In this document: piece by piece, positions 1 to 11,100 of the stretch
Layout of the letters: each line of letters opens with the position of its first letter
Numbering within the stretch: position 1 is the first letter of the stretch
Virus record (IMG/VR): IMGVR_UViG_3300006332_000040
Span: 1-26,858 of that record
Length of the DNA stretch: 26,858 nt
From: a virus
Reading direction: 5' to 3' (one strand)
Translations under genes and position numbers: made by a program
The notes under the pieces: model-generated
What the model saw: the letters and a program-made list of their open reading frames with translations, nothing else
What the model was told of the DNA's origin: nothing
The model's database searches: none

Positions 1-3000
1 TTCAAAATTATCAACAAAGAATCCAGATTTAAACCTATCCAACCCATCAGAATCAGGAACAAAGAAACTAGAAGTATTAACTTCAAGTAAAGATAAAGCC
101 GTATAATATTCTAAATTTTGAATTCTATTCTCCAATCTTTGGATATCTTTCATTTGATATCTCTTATATTCAAAGAAATTAATTACAGCATCAGTAACAT
201 TATATAAGTATGGAGGAAGTTGAGCAGTAGCCACTTCTATGGCATCATCAACGGGAAGAGGTCTTTCAGGTTTTTCTGCTGGTGTTCCATAAATTACTTG
301 GAAATTGCCTTCCTTAGTTAAGAAAATTCTATCAATTCTTCCTAAGTAGAAAGTAAAGTCAATAAGAATAGACTCATCAGAAGCAAGCATATTAGCCGCA
401 GAATTACCAGATCCATTAAAAGATCTTCCAGCAAAAGTAAGAGGTGAATTTCCACCAACAGTCACTGTATAATCAGACACTCTAGGTCTGATATCAATCA
501 TATCAGTATTTCTAACTCCATTAACACTTTGAATATCTGTTCCATAATTAAAAGTATTATAAGAATCTACGGTAGTAATATCACCTGTATCCGTAGAATC
601 ATAATGAGCACTTTCAAAATAAACCTTTACTTTCTTAACAGGTGCTTCTGCATTGTTATTTCTAAAAATAGATCCATAATTATAAATGGTACCCTCTTGA
701 CCATTATCAAATGAATAATTTTGAGTTATATCAAAACTACTATTATTCACAGTAGTAATTACTGCTTGGATATTGGATTCCTGTGATATAATAGTTTCTC
801 CTTCTTTAAATTCATCATCATTCTTATAAATGAATGATATAGTATCGGAATCTGATTTTGCTGCAACAATAGCAATAGCATTACTAGTTTGCCCAACGAT
901 TTTCTCTCCTATAATATATTCACTAGTAGTAGTGGTAGCACTATTAATGGAAGATAAATCCATTGTTGGTGCAGAAGGGGTTCCTTGTGTTTCCGTAGTT
1001 TCAAAGATTCCATGAACACGAATAACATCTGGAGTCCGAAGTGATATAGTTTCATCTTCAACTCTCGTTCCATATGGGAAATTACCGTACTCTAAACCAT
1101 TCTGTGTAGTAGTAGTTCCAATACCTGATCCTACAACAATCGACTTATCAACAATAATAGAATTTACACGATTTTTAATTTTAGTTTTTGAGGTTGGCTT
1201 TAATTTCTTTAAAGTAGTAACTATTTGAACATTACCATTATCTGTTATAGTAGGAAGACCAATAATATCCAAAGTACTCATTCCATTACCAAATACAAAA
1301 TTAGTAGAATTTACTTCTTCTGTAATTCCATCAGATCTAATAACTGCATATCTTTCCTCATCAAAAGGTAAGAAAGTTTTATTTTCGCCTGATGTTAATT
1401 GGTTTGCTACTCTATTAGCGGCAATTGTTTGATCAGAATAAACACTTCTTATAGAAAGAGAAGCATCGGTAAGATCAACATCAGATACATTTTCTCTAGG
1501 AAGGACGGTATAAAGAGTATTATCCAGAGAATTTTCTAAATTAGTTCTTACAACTCTGAAATCCGTTGCCGTAAATGGTGTAGTGGGTAATTTACCATCC
1601 ACAATATTAGTAACAGTCGCAACACCAGTTATAGTAATCTCACTAGTTCCCACACTAACAACCCGTCCCATCACAGGATCCCCTATGAGGTTTACATTCA
1701 TATCCCCATATTCAACAAGATCATTTATTCTAATAACATCACCAGTGCCCGGAAATAGATTATTAGGACTTCTAACAGTACTAATATAATTGGCACCTTT
1801 ACCAGGACTAATGGTAGCTATTCCAACATTGAAAGATGTCTCTTGGGTTGTATTAGCAGTAAATGTATTAATACCACTTATACCATTATTAGTAGCATAA
1901 ACGGACTTAACATTAGAAATACCATACTCAGTAACTGCTATTGCTACTCTTCCATTTTGAATTCCATTAAAACTAAGAGATTCATTTTTAATAAAATTAC
2001 CTGTTGTTTCAGTAACTGTTAAGGCGGTTCCAGCAGAAACTGCATATCTTAAAAAACCAGTTGCACCACTATTCTTTCCTTTAACAAACGTTCCTGCACT
2101 CCAAGTATCTGTTGCACTAGGAGCTTCATTAATAGCAAGATTAGTTATGGTTTGAACATCATAAAGAGATATATCCCATTGATTTACCGCATCATTATTA
2201 TTTTTTTCATAAGTACCAGATTCAAGAGTAATATCATAAACTCTTGCTTGACCTATTTCTTTTCCTGCAATAGTAGTAGAAGTAACTCCAAGTCTTTGAT
2301 CTCTGAGACTTAATACATAAGTATTTCCGATTCCGATAGTAGGATGTCCATATACAGAATTTAATCTTAAAGTAGGACCAGTATTATATTCCAATCCTTG
2401 GTTCTTTAACGTTTTAGTTGTTCTTGTTTTATCTGCATCAAGATATTCAGGAGCAATAGTTTCAATCTCATATCCTTTAACGAATGCCTTTCCTGGGGAA
2501 ACAAGATAAAGACCTAAATCCTCAGATGGAGTTGATCCTCCATATGTAAATTGACCTTCTTGGAAAATTCCTTGATTTCCAACATTATTATTCAAAGAAT
2601 TAACATATCTTACATCAAAAGGTTTTACATAATAATCACCAGATTCTGCATAAGTACGACGCGCTAATTCATCAGCAATTATATTATATTCAGTTGTATT
2701 ATTTTTACTTCTTAATTCACCAGTATTAACCGTGGCCAATTCAACAAAACTTTCATCATTAAAATCATCTAATTCTTTCTTAAATAATGAAAGAGTAATC
2801 TTTAATCTATCCGCTCCGGGTGCTGAGTAATTATTAAATCCTTGTGAATTATCATTTAGAGTTTCATCTAAATCTGGTGTAATAATTTCTTCTAAAATAT
2901 TAAAACCAACCCTATAAGAAGATTCATTACTATACTGATCTAATATAAGAGTTTCGGACTCCACCGCACAAAAATTTCCCCTTACAAAATATACACCATT

Positions 3001-3570
3001 TTCTACATGAAACGCAGATCCTGTGGCAGCAGCATTTTGAGATAAAGTAGCAGCAAATGGAGTACCAATTGATATTGAGGTATTACCCAATAATCCAGAT
3101 GTAATAGTAACACTAGAAGTTAAAGATTCAGCATCAGCAAAAATTTCAGTAGTATTATTTGTAGTACTTGATCCTAAGTAATTAATATAAAGAGTGAGAT
3201 TTCCATTTTCAGAATCTTCAGGAAGTAATATTTTATTAACTGTTGCTGTAACTCCGGATGTTTGTCCTGTAATAGTAGCACCAATTAATTGATCAGCATA
3301 AGCAGATACAGGAACCCCTTGAAAATTATTATTTAATTGAATACACTTATATTCCTGACTATATGATGTATTTCCAGGTATTACCTTAGTTCCTTCTTTA
3401 AAAAAATGCTGTCCAAACTTTTCAATCTGGTTTTGCAGCATTGACTGCAAACCACTTAATTCTCTTGCCTGTACTGGATATCCAGGTTTAAATAATACCC
3501 GATAGTAATCGTTATCCGCATCAAAGTCGTCAAAATATGGCGATACGTTTAAATTTGTTAGCTGCGACAT
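1..3570 (-). CDS. DUF4815-type virion structural protein, C-terminus cut by window edge
   Basis: The frame stays open from an ATG at 3570 to base 1, giving 1190 residues without a stop, so the C-terminus lies outside the window. The N-terminus (MSQLTNLNVSPYFDDFDADN, then a segment with KPGYPVQARELSGLQSMLQN and FGQHFFKEGTKVIPG) matches what I recall of the DUF4815 family found in T4-like cyanophage virions. The middle is rich in Thr, Ser, Gly and Asn with alternating beta-type stretches. Near the visible end, EYKRYQMKDIQRLENRIQNL looks like a helical or coiled-coil segment. The gene starts 6 bases after the gp8 stop, with no clear Shine-Dalgarno, so it is probably co-transcribed with gp8. Its place after gp25-gp6-giant-gp8 suggests a baseplate or proximal tail-fibre part. 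The exact role is not known to me. Confidence 0.88.
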   Translation of the reverse strand, partial: MSQLTNLNVSPYFDDFDADNDYYRVLFKPGYPVQARELSGLQSMLQNQIEKFGQHFFKEGTKVIPGNTSYSQEYKCIQLNNNFQGVPVSAYADQLIGATITGQTSGVTATVNKILLPEDSENGNLTLYINYLGSSTTNNTTEIFADAESLTSSVTITSGLLGNTSISIGTPFAATLSQNAAATGSAFHVENGVYFVRGNFCAVESETLILDQYSNESSYRVGFNILEEIITPDLDETLNDNSQGFNNYSAPGADRLKITLSLFKKELDDFNDESFVELATVNTGELRSKNNTTEYNIIADELARRTYAESGDYYVKPFDVRYVNSLNNNVGNQGIFQEGQFTYGGSTPSEDLGLYLVSPGKAFVKGYEIETIAPEYLDADKTRTTKTLKNQGLEYNTGPTLRLNSVYGHPTIGIGNTYVLSLRDQRLGVTSTTIAGKEIGQARVYDITLESGTYEKNNNDAVNQWDISLYDVQTITNLAINEAPSATDTWSAGTFVKGKNSGATGFLRYAVSAGTALTVTETTGNFIKNESLSFNGIQNGRVAIAVTEYGISNVKSVYATNNGISGINTFTANTTQETSFNVGIATISPGKGANYISTVRSPNNLFPGTGDVIRINDLVEYGDMNVNLIGDPVMGRVVSVGTSEITITGVATVTNIVDGKLPTTPFTATDFRVVRTNLENSLDNTLYTVLPRENVSDVDLTDASLSIRSVYSDQTIAANRVANQLTSGENKTFLPFDEERYAVIRSDGITEEVNSTNFVFGNGMSTLDIIGLPTITDNGNVQIVTTLKKLKPTSKTKIKNRVNSIIVDKSIVVGSGIGTTTTQNGLEYGNFPYGTRVEDETISLRTPDVIRVHGIFETTETQGTPSAPTMDLSSINSATTTTSEYIIGEKIVGQTSNAIAIVAAKSDSDTISFIYKNDDEFKEGETIISQESNIQAVITTVNNSSFDITQNYSFDNGQEGTIYNYGSIFRNNNAEAPVKKVKVYFESAHYDSTDTGDITTVDSYNTFNYGTDIQSVNGVRNTDMIDIRPRVSDYTVTVGGNSPLTFAGRSFNGSGNSAANMLASDESILIDFTFYLGRIDRIFLTKEGNFQVIYGTPAEKPERPLPVDDAIEVATAQLPPYLYNVTDAVINFFEYKRYQMKDIQRLENRIQNLEYYTALSLLEVNTSSFFVPDSDGLDRFKSGFFVDNFE

Positions 3571-3576
3571 AATTTT

Positions 3577-5130
3577 TTAGAATTGCAAGATAACTTTGAT
3601 ATCTTCTTTTTGGGTAGATGATCGAGTAATAGAAGGTCTATTATCAACATAAATTATATTTCCTGAATATTTTTTAACTTCAGGATTACCAATACCATCA
3701 GTAAATTCTTGACCCAAGTAGTATGTTTTATTATTTATTACGGTAGATACACCACTAAATGCAGTATCAATACCTAGATCAGACCCAGTTGAAGGTGTAA
3801 TAGTCAAACTTCCTCCACTCCCAGGATCCCCAGTAAAGGCATTAAGTTTAAACCCATACTGAGGTTGAGTAACACCAATTCCAGCGGTTGTAAATCCAGC
3901 AAGATCTCTATCTTGCCAGTATTTAAGAACACCAGTAGTTTGATTATAATTGACAACTCTTGCAACAGCGGTACTACCAGTGGCAACAGTTTGTGTAAAA
4001 TAAGAATCAGCAACAAAAGTAGCACTACTATAACCAGCACCTGCTAATCTTAATGCTCCTGTTGCTGTAGCTTTATCTAAACTTAGTAAAGATGTACTAT
4101 CAAATGATTGAGGATTGCATACTACACCAACCCTAGCAATTTGATTATCTGTAATAAAATCAGGATTTTCATTATCATTCTCAATTCTGGAATAAAGAAG
4201 CACATTATATGCACCTAATTCCCGATAGATATTTGCTCCATGTCCACCAGGTGGTGAAATAATAACATTAAATTCAGGGCGTGTAGTTCCCGTGGGTACC
4301 CCACCAGCAATTAAATCTAAACTACCGAAAGTATATCCCGATCCTTGACTGGAAACAGTAACATTCTTTACTTGTGATGCAGCATCCATAACAACAGTAC
4401 ATTCTGCACCTGAACCATTCCCTTTAATAGGAACCTTTGTATAAGTAGCATTTGCTGTCCCTAAACCTACACCAGCATCAGTTACAGTAATAATCTTAAT
4501 AGATCCATCTACTGCATTATCTCTTACAGGAGCATTATCACTGCTAGTCTCCCAATCAGCAGGAACAGGAATATAATCAGTAGATTCAAATTTTACAATA
4601 TCACTAGGTTTAATAGTATAAAGATATTTCCATATATACCCATCTCCACTACTACCTGCACTACGAGGCTCTAAATCAGTGAATGTTGGTTCATCCAATG
4701 AAGGTCTACCATTAGGATTTTCAGGGTCTATTCCATTATTAAGACATTCATAAATTCTATAATCACTGTTTATAACAAAATAGTTTGCCGAATATAAATT
4801 AGTTGCACCAGATACTTTTGCCGTATTTGTTCTGCTATAATCACTACGATACATATCGTAAGTAGTACCAGATGTCCATACCCTTCTAGGAACAACCTGC
4901 CTTACGTCAGAAGAAGTAATCTTCTTCATAGCAATCATATTATCCCAATAAGAATCTTCCTGTTCAAAATTATCCTTAGGTGAAGGGGGATCAGTATCCC
5001 AATCAGATTCATAATCAGTTGGATTAGGTAATCCGATGAAAGAATAATATGCATTATCAGTAGTTGTTACACCAGCAACAAAATTCTTCGCATTTAATAT
5101 TCTAATCTGATCGGTTATAATGGCAGCCAT
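3577..5130 (-). CDS. 8: baseplate wedge protein gp8
   Basis: This is the homologue of T4 gp8, a dimeric part of the baseplate wedge that contacts gp6, gp7 and gp10. At 517 residues it is much longer than the T4 protein (334). Blocks shared with T4 gp8 as I remember it are VVPRRVW at residues 79-85 (T4 VIPRRDW), GDGYIWKYLY at 162-171 (T4 GDGYVWEYLF), YIPVP at 186-190 (T4 YIVVP), and the C-terminus from 490, with GNIIYVDNRP then EDIKVILQF (T4 GEMIYMENRP, EEINILFTF). The extra length lies at about residues 205-485. It holds beta-type repeats such as VPIKGNGSGAE and SSQGSGYTFGS, which resemble repeats in the giant protein next door. The gene begins 42 bases after the giant stops and has its own late-promoter octamer. 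Confidence 0.93.
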   Translation of the reverse strand: MAAIITDQIRILNAKNFVAGVTTTDNAYYSFIGLPNPTDYESDWDTDPPSPKDNFEQEDSYWDNMIAMKKITSSDVRQVVPRRVWTSGTTYDMYRSDYSRTNTAKVSGATNLYSANYFVINSDYRIYECLNNGIDPENPNGRPSLDEPTFTDLEPRSAGSSGDGYIWKYLYTIKPSDIVKFESTDYIPVPADWETSSDNAPVRDNAVDGSIKIITVTDAGVGLGTANATYTKVPIKGNGSGAECTVVMDAASQVKNVTVSSQGSGYTFGSLDLIAGGVPTGTTRPEFNVIISPPGGHGANIYRELGAYNVLLYSRIENDNENPDFITDNQIARVGVVCNPQSFDSTSLLSLDKATATGALRLAGAGYSSATFVADSYFTQTVATGSTAVARVVNYNQTTGVLKYWQDRDLAGFTTAGIGVTQPQYGFKLNAFTGDPGSGGSLTITPSTGSDLGIDTAFSGVSTVINNKTYYLGQEFTDGIGNPEVKKYSGNIIYVDNRPSITRSSTQKEDIKVILQF

Positions 5131-5152
5131 CTTGATAGCATTATTTTTTAGT

Positions 5153-5160
5153 TATTTATT
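5153..5160 (-). promoter_or_regulatory. late promoter octamer AATAAATA before gp8
   Basis: The minus strand reads CTTAATAAATAA in the short gap between the giant gene and gp8, with the octamer ending 22 bases before the gp8 ATG. T4 late promoters are TATAAATA, and T4-like cyanophages use the looser NATAAATA. The same 12 bases occur before gp25, which makes chance less likely despite the AT-rich context. Confidence 0.65.
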
Positions 5161-5172
5161 AAGAAAAAGATA

Positions 5173-8100
5173 CTAATGTTCCTGATATCCCTTATATTTA
5201 AGAGGATTAAACCTTTCTACAATGAGAGATGTAGTAATACCAGTAATTCCACTTTGTGTATATGCAGTATAAGAATTTAACCCTGCTCTGGAAGTAAGGT
5301 CAATTCTACCCCAACTATATGTTCCCATATAATCAGAAGTTGATATTCCAGATGTAGTACTTAATCCATGCGGACCATTACCATCAACTTTTACAAAGAC
5401 TCGTCGAATAGTAGTTGTTCCACCACCAATTACTTTTTCAATTTCCTCAGTACTATTTACTTGATACACATTATCTACAAATGATGTTCCTATTCCGACA
5501 GTAGATCCTGCAACATCCAGTGAAGTAATAGAAGTAGATCCTGTACCCATATTGGAGTTACTTACAACAAAGTAATCATCAGTTCCTATTCCACTTACAG
5601 TAACTGCGGTTCCTGTCAGATTACCATCCCTCATGAATGAATCGAATGGAATAAAGAGATCAAATATTAATTGAGTTCCTGAAGCAATAGTTGTAGTTCC
5701 GAAACCAACAATATTTCCCTGATCACCGGCATATGTGCCTACGGGGTTATCCTCATCAGTTAATACAGGATGACTGATAAGCACAGAAGGAACATCAGTC
5801 CAAGTATATCCAACACCAGGATTAGTAATAGCAACCCCAGTTACAGTTCCTACACCGCTTAGGGTTACAGTTCCCATTGCTTGGGTAGTTGTACCCACAC
5901 CTACGGTAGAAGCAATACTTACAACCGCAGTAGTATATCCAACACCACCATCTGTAATATCAATAGAAGAAATAGTTCCAGCAGCAGAAACAATAGCAGT
6001 GGCAGCAGCTCCTGTTAGAGTTTCTTGTTTAATAAATTTCACTTTATCTTGGAAAGATAATTGAGTTTTATCTTCTTTTTCATTATAAGTATCAAATAAT
6101 GGTCTTAAAGAATCCACATAAACGGTAGTAGATCCGATACCCACTGTCTTAGTAATATATGCAAATGGATGAATTTGAGGTTCATAATGTTCTCTATCCT
6201 TACCAATAGGTAATTCGTTAATAATTTTATCCTCAGTTTGTCTACACCATTCAACAGGTCTTTCAAGTGATTCATCTGCGCTATTACCAGGACCATAATA
6301 TGGATTGGTAGTAACTAGATCAGTAGAATCTACACGCATAACAGTTCTTGGATCTTCTACTAAATGCTGTTGTTGATCTGGTAAACGTCCAATCTTTAAG
6401 GTATCACCTTTCTTAACTGTTTCAATAATTTCTCTATCAATAACATCAGCAGCACCACTTCCTTTATAGAAGATGACCTTGGAAGTATCATCTTTCTTCG
6501 GTGCTTCTGTGAAAGTAACTATACTACCACCATCAAATTTATATCCTTTACCAGGAACTTGAAGGATGTCATTAATCCAAATAAGAAGAACATCTTGAAC
6601 ATTAATTTGAGATCCTTTACGTGAACGAATTGAAATCAAATCTCCACCATTTTCAGTTAATTGGAAAGTAGTTGTATCACCATCAAAATCATCATCCCAA
6701 TTATCGAGTACTTGAAGAAGTCCAACAGACCATCCAGTAAATTCATCATTAAAGGTTTCTGTTATTTCAACAAGGAATTCTTCATAAGAAGAAGTAGTTG
6801 GAATACCGGTTGTTCCACCAATAGGAACAGTAAGGAATTCGCCATTTCCATAACCATATCCTGTTTCATCAACTCTAAAATTAACAATACTGGATCCTTG
6901 TCCTACCACTACATCAATAGTAGCAGCAGTTCCAATTCCACTATAACCAGAAGCATATTGTAGAGTCATATTGGAATAAGAAGTAGGATCGTCAAATACC
7001 ACATCCATTGATCTCTGTAAAGATCCACCTCTTGCATAGAAGTGTTCTAATGTCGAAACTCCTGTATTAATCTCAAAAGTCTTATTATCCAAAACTCTTA
7101 AAACAGTGGTTCCCCCCGAAGCAGGATCAGTCTTACTTGCAGAGAAGTTATTTGCCCTAGGAGCCATAATTGCTCCCTGAACAGAACCTAATCCCACATA
7201 ATAAGATGGAACAGTAGAGATACCAATATTAACTTCAAATTCAGTAGTACTATTAATAGCAGTAATATCTACACCACTATAAGTAGGATCGGGTTTTCTA
7301 GGATACCTATGAGTTGTAATTCCACCATCCTTAGCACAAGTAAATTTAAGAGATTCAGTAGCAATTTTAATACTATTTCCCTGACTCAGACCATGATCAC
7401 CAATTGTCATCGTCATGATACCAGTGCTAGGACTATAATCTGCAGCAGTTACATCATACTTGATTATAGTAGAGACACCTACATTTAAAGTAATAGTATT
7501 AGCACTAACAGTAGTAATTCCTAAGCAGGTACTAAATCCAGGATCACTATATCGTGGATAAGTATGCAGAGTCGCATAATCATCCATGGAACATCTAAAG
7601 GTTAAACTATCTTGTTCAACCTTCACAGATTCTCCCATCTTATGAAGTCCGCCAGCAGAAGCAGATACAAATGTATGAATTCCAGTGTAAGAAGAAGGAA
7701 TATTATCTAACACTTGAACTTCAAATGAGGTGCTACCTATACCTGAAATAGATCTCCACTTTCCACTAAATGGATCGGTAGTACTTCCTGAACCAGATCT
7801 TGGATATGTCTTATTAGCAGTATGTCCATCTAATGCACAAGTGAAGGTTAATGAATCATTATCAAAACGAACTTTATCTCCACTAGAGAATGAATTTGCA
7901 GTACCAACAAAGACCGTCATAATACCTGATACAGGATTATACTGAGCAGCAGTTACTGTGTGAGTACTTGGTCCAGTAAGACTATGATTACCAATAGTTA
8001 AAGCCAGTTGTCCACTAGATGCAGTATAACTAGCATCTGAAACATTATAGTAAGATAATGGAGATGAACCCACATTAACAGTAATAGTTGAACTTCCTAC

Positions 8101-11100
8101 CCCAGTAATTGCTGTAACTCCCATTCCTGTAATAGGATCACTGGAACGAGGATATGCATGAGCACTTGTATTTGAATCTAATGAACAAGTAAAGACTATG
8201 GCATTTGTAGAGAATCCTACAGTATCATCTGTGGTGTACGTATGACCTGCTCCAACCGTCAATACTAAATCACCAGTTGATGCATCATAAGAAGCAGCAG
8301 TAGGAGTGGTAGTACCTATTCCTGTTACCGTAACTCCACCACCAACAGCACTTACAAAAGTATGAGTGTAATTACCACCAGTAACTACGGCACTGCTTGC
8401 TGCACTTACAAATTGATGAGTGTAGTCCCCACCTGTAATTACTGCACTGGTTCCTACACCAACGAATGTATGAGCAAATTGATCAGCAGGACCACCATAA
8501 CCAACATTAACGGTAATCTTTCCATCATTAAGGGTAATACCATTTGTAGTCGATCCTACAAAAGTATGAGTACTTGTATTAGTTGAAGGTGTTACACTTA
8601 GAACTTGAATTCTAAAAGTATTAGTAGTCTTATTAGAAATCTCTACCCATTGTCCAGCAATTGGATCTGTCTCTCGTGGATAAGTATGAGTTGTTTCATT
8701 ATCATCTTTCGCACAAGTAAAGGATAATGAATTAAGTGCTAATTTAACCTTATCACCATTAGATAAACCATGAGAAGGGACTGTAAGCGTCATAACACCT
8801 GTGGTGGGGTTATATGAGGCATTTGTTACTGTACTCTTAGTTCCGTCTCCTGTAATAGCAACTGCGGTATCATATGCTAAGTCTTGACCTCGTGGATAAT
8901 AATGAGTAGATTCTCCATTATCTAAACCACAAGTAAATGCAAGTCCAGTAAAGATAACACGACTTGTTTTGCCAGTAGTATTATATCCATGAGGACTAGC
9001 AGTTGTAACTGTCATAATACCCGTAGCGGTATTATATCCTACGGCACTAATACCCAAACGTGGTGAATATGCACAAGTGAATGCAATACCAGAAAGATCT
9101 ATCTCATCTCCTAATGATAATTCATGAGGAAGATGAGTAGTAACTGTTGTAAGACCTTGAGCAGTGCTATAACCTACATGGGCAATACTCTTTGCCTTAG
9201 AGAATACATAAGGGTTAGTTACAGCAACACCAGTTATGTAACCATCACTAATTGCAGCAGTACCAATAGCAACAATATTTGTTCCTGTTAAACTTTCTTG
9301 TTGAATGGAAACATTAACTGTTTGAATACCTGATCTATATCCAGAACCAGTATATCCAAGACTAATAGAACTGACAGTACCAGCAGTGGAAACAATTGCC
9401 GTTCCACCCGCTGCCACTAGTGGTTGATATCCAAATCCTTCACTAGATCCAACACTAACAATAACTCCACCCATTGGAAGATTTGAACCGCCTGGATCTG
9501 AAGCAATAGAAGTCGCAGTTCCAGTAAAGGTTATAGAAGAAATGCCAGCACTTTCTGCAATAGTATACTGATAAGTACTTCCATTGGCCTGGAAAATATC
9601 ATTAACAAGAATGATAGAATCAGTTTGAATACCTGTTACATTTGCACCATTAGATTCTAAGGTAAAGGTATTATTAATTCCGTTAAATTGATTAGAAAGA
9701 CTGTCAAATATATAATTCTCTGTATAGGATTCATTACTACCCCCAGTCTCACCTGAACGCATAAAGGTTCTTCCTTGGAAATGAGATCCAGTTGATATTC
9801 CAACCCAATCCCTATCATCAGGTGGATTGGTAGTACTACTTATAGGAACATTCCCATAAGGTGCCTCAGTGAACGTTAGAAGGTTGTTAACGATGTTATA
9901 GTTACCAATAACCTTAGTTACTAGTGCATCGGTAGCATGACCCACCAGGGTCGTTCCTAACCACTCTCTACGCACTCTAATTTTATTGGTGCTACCAATA
10001 CCAACTCCTTCAATTTTCATAATCTCATCATCAATCTTAATGAGATCGGCACCAAAGAATGAGGTTATTCCACTAAATTCTGCAATATTCTGAACTCCCA
10101 AAAGTTCATTAGAAAGAGTAGTTGTAACAGCAGTAGAGACAACAGGTGACTGAATGATATTATCCAGTGCCATCAATACTTTTTGATTCTGTTTCTGAGA
10201 AATAAATCTATGAGAAGTACCAATACCCACGCTGGTAATATCTACTGTCTCTGGTACAATCTTTAATGCTTTTTCTGCTGTTTCAGCAATCTTAATAGTA
10301 TCATCATTAACTTTAACAACGAATACTTCTGAAGGTAAGAAGGTCGTTGTACCCACTCCAACAAATCCGTCAGTGGATGCTATTCCGATACCAGAATTAG
10401 AAGTTCCTACATGATTATAAGTAATTTTCTCACCAGTAACCCAGAAGTGATTAGGTACTGTAATAGTATTATCAGCCGTGTCTACTAGTCCACCATCATT
10501 TGCTAAGAAATATCTTTCAAAGATATTATAGTTCTTATGTGTTAAATTGAATGATCTCTTAATATCTCTTTCAGTACCAGTATAAGTCTCAAATCCACTT
10601 TCGATAGTTGCATTAGTAAAGTCAATTTCATCCTTAGATGCAACAACATTCTTTAATGCATTCATATAAGTCTTAACTTCTACCGCAATACTTGCATTAG
10701 GTTGGAAGTATAAAGAAACCGTTCCTAAACCACTAATTCCAGTAGACCAATAACCTAAATCAGAATGAGTGTTAACAGTTGCATATTCAGTATCATAAGT
10801 TTGAACGCTAACAGAAGGATCTTCAATATAATTATCAACAACAATAATTTCCGATGTTTGATAATGATTATTAGTTGTATCGGTAACTTGAACTAAGAAA
10901 TGTGCTCCCTCATAATCATTTGAATACTCAGCAACAGGTACTGCTATAGGAGTTCCAGAAGCAGCAATATCTTTTGTTCTGGCCTCTATTAAAGCATGGT
11001 TCATTTGAATAGTACCAATACCAGAAGAGGTCTGTGCTATTGCAACGTAAATTGTATTAACAACACAAGTTGTACCGATACCAGCATTAGGAACAAAATC

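Noticed and set aside
1583-1789. Plus-strand frames within the DUF4815 gene (also 529-714 and 830-1015)
   Set aside because: All are antisense to one continuous minus-strand frame with recognisable family features.
6661-6963. Plus-strand frame of 100 residues
   Set aside because: It lies fully antisense to the giant gene, with a Ser/Asn/Ile composition typical of a shadow frame; there is no ribosome site and no plus-strand promoter.
8330-8480. Possible CRISPR-like array from regular repeats
   Set aside because: The repeats are in-frame protein repeats of about 18 residues with diverged DNA and no unique spacers.
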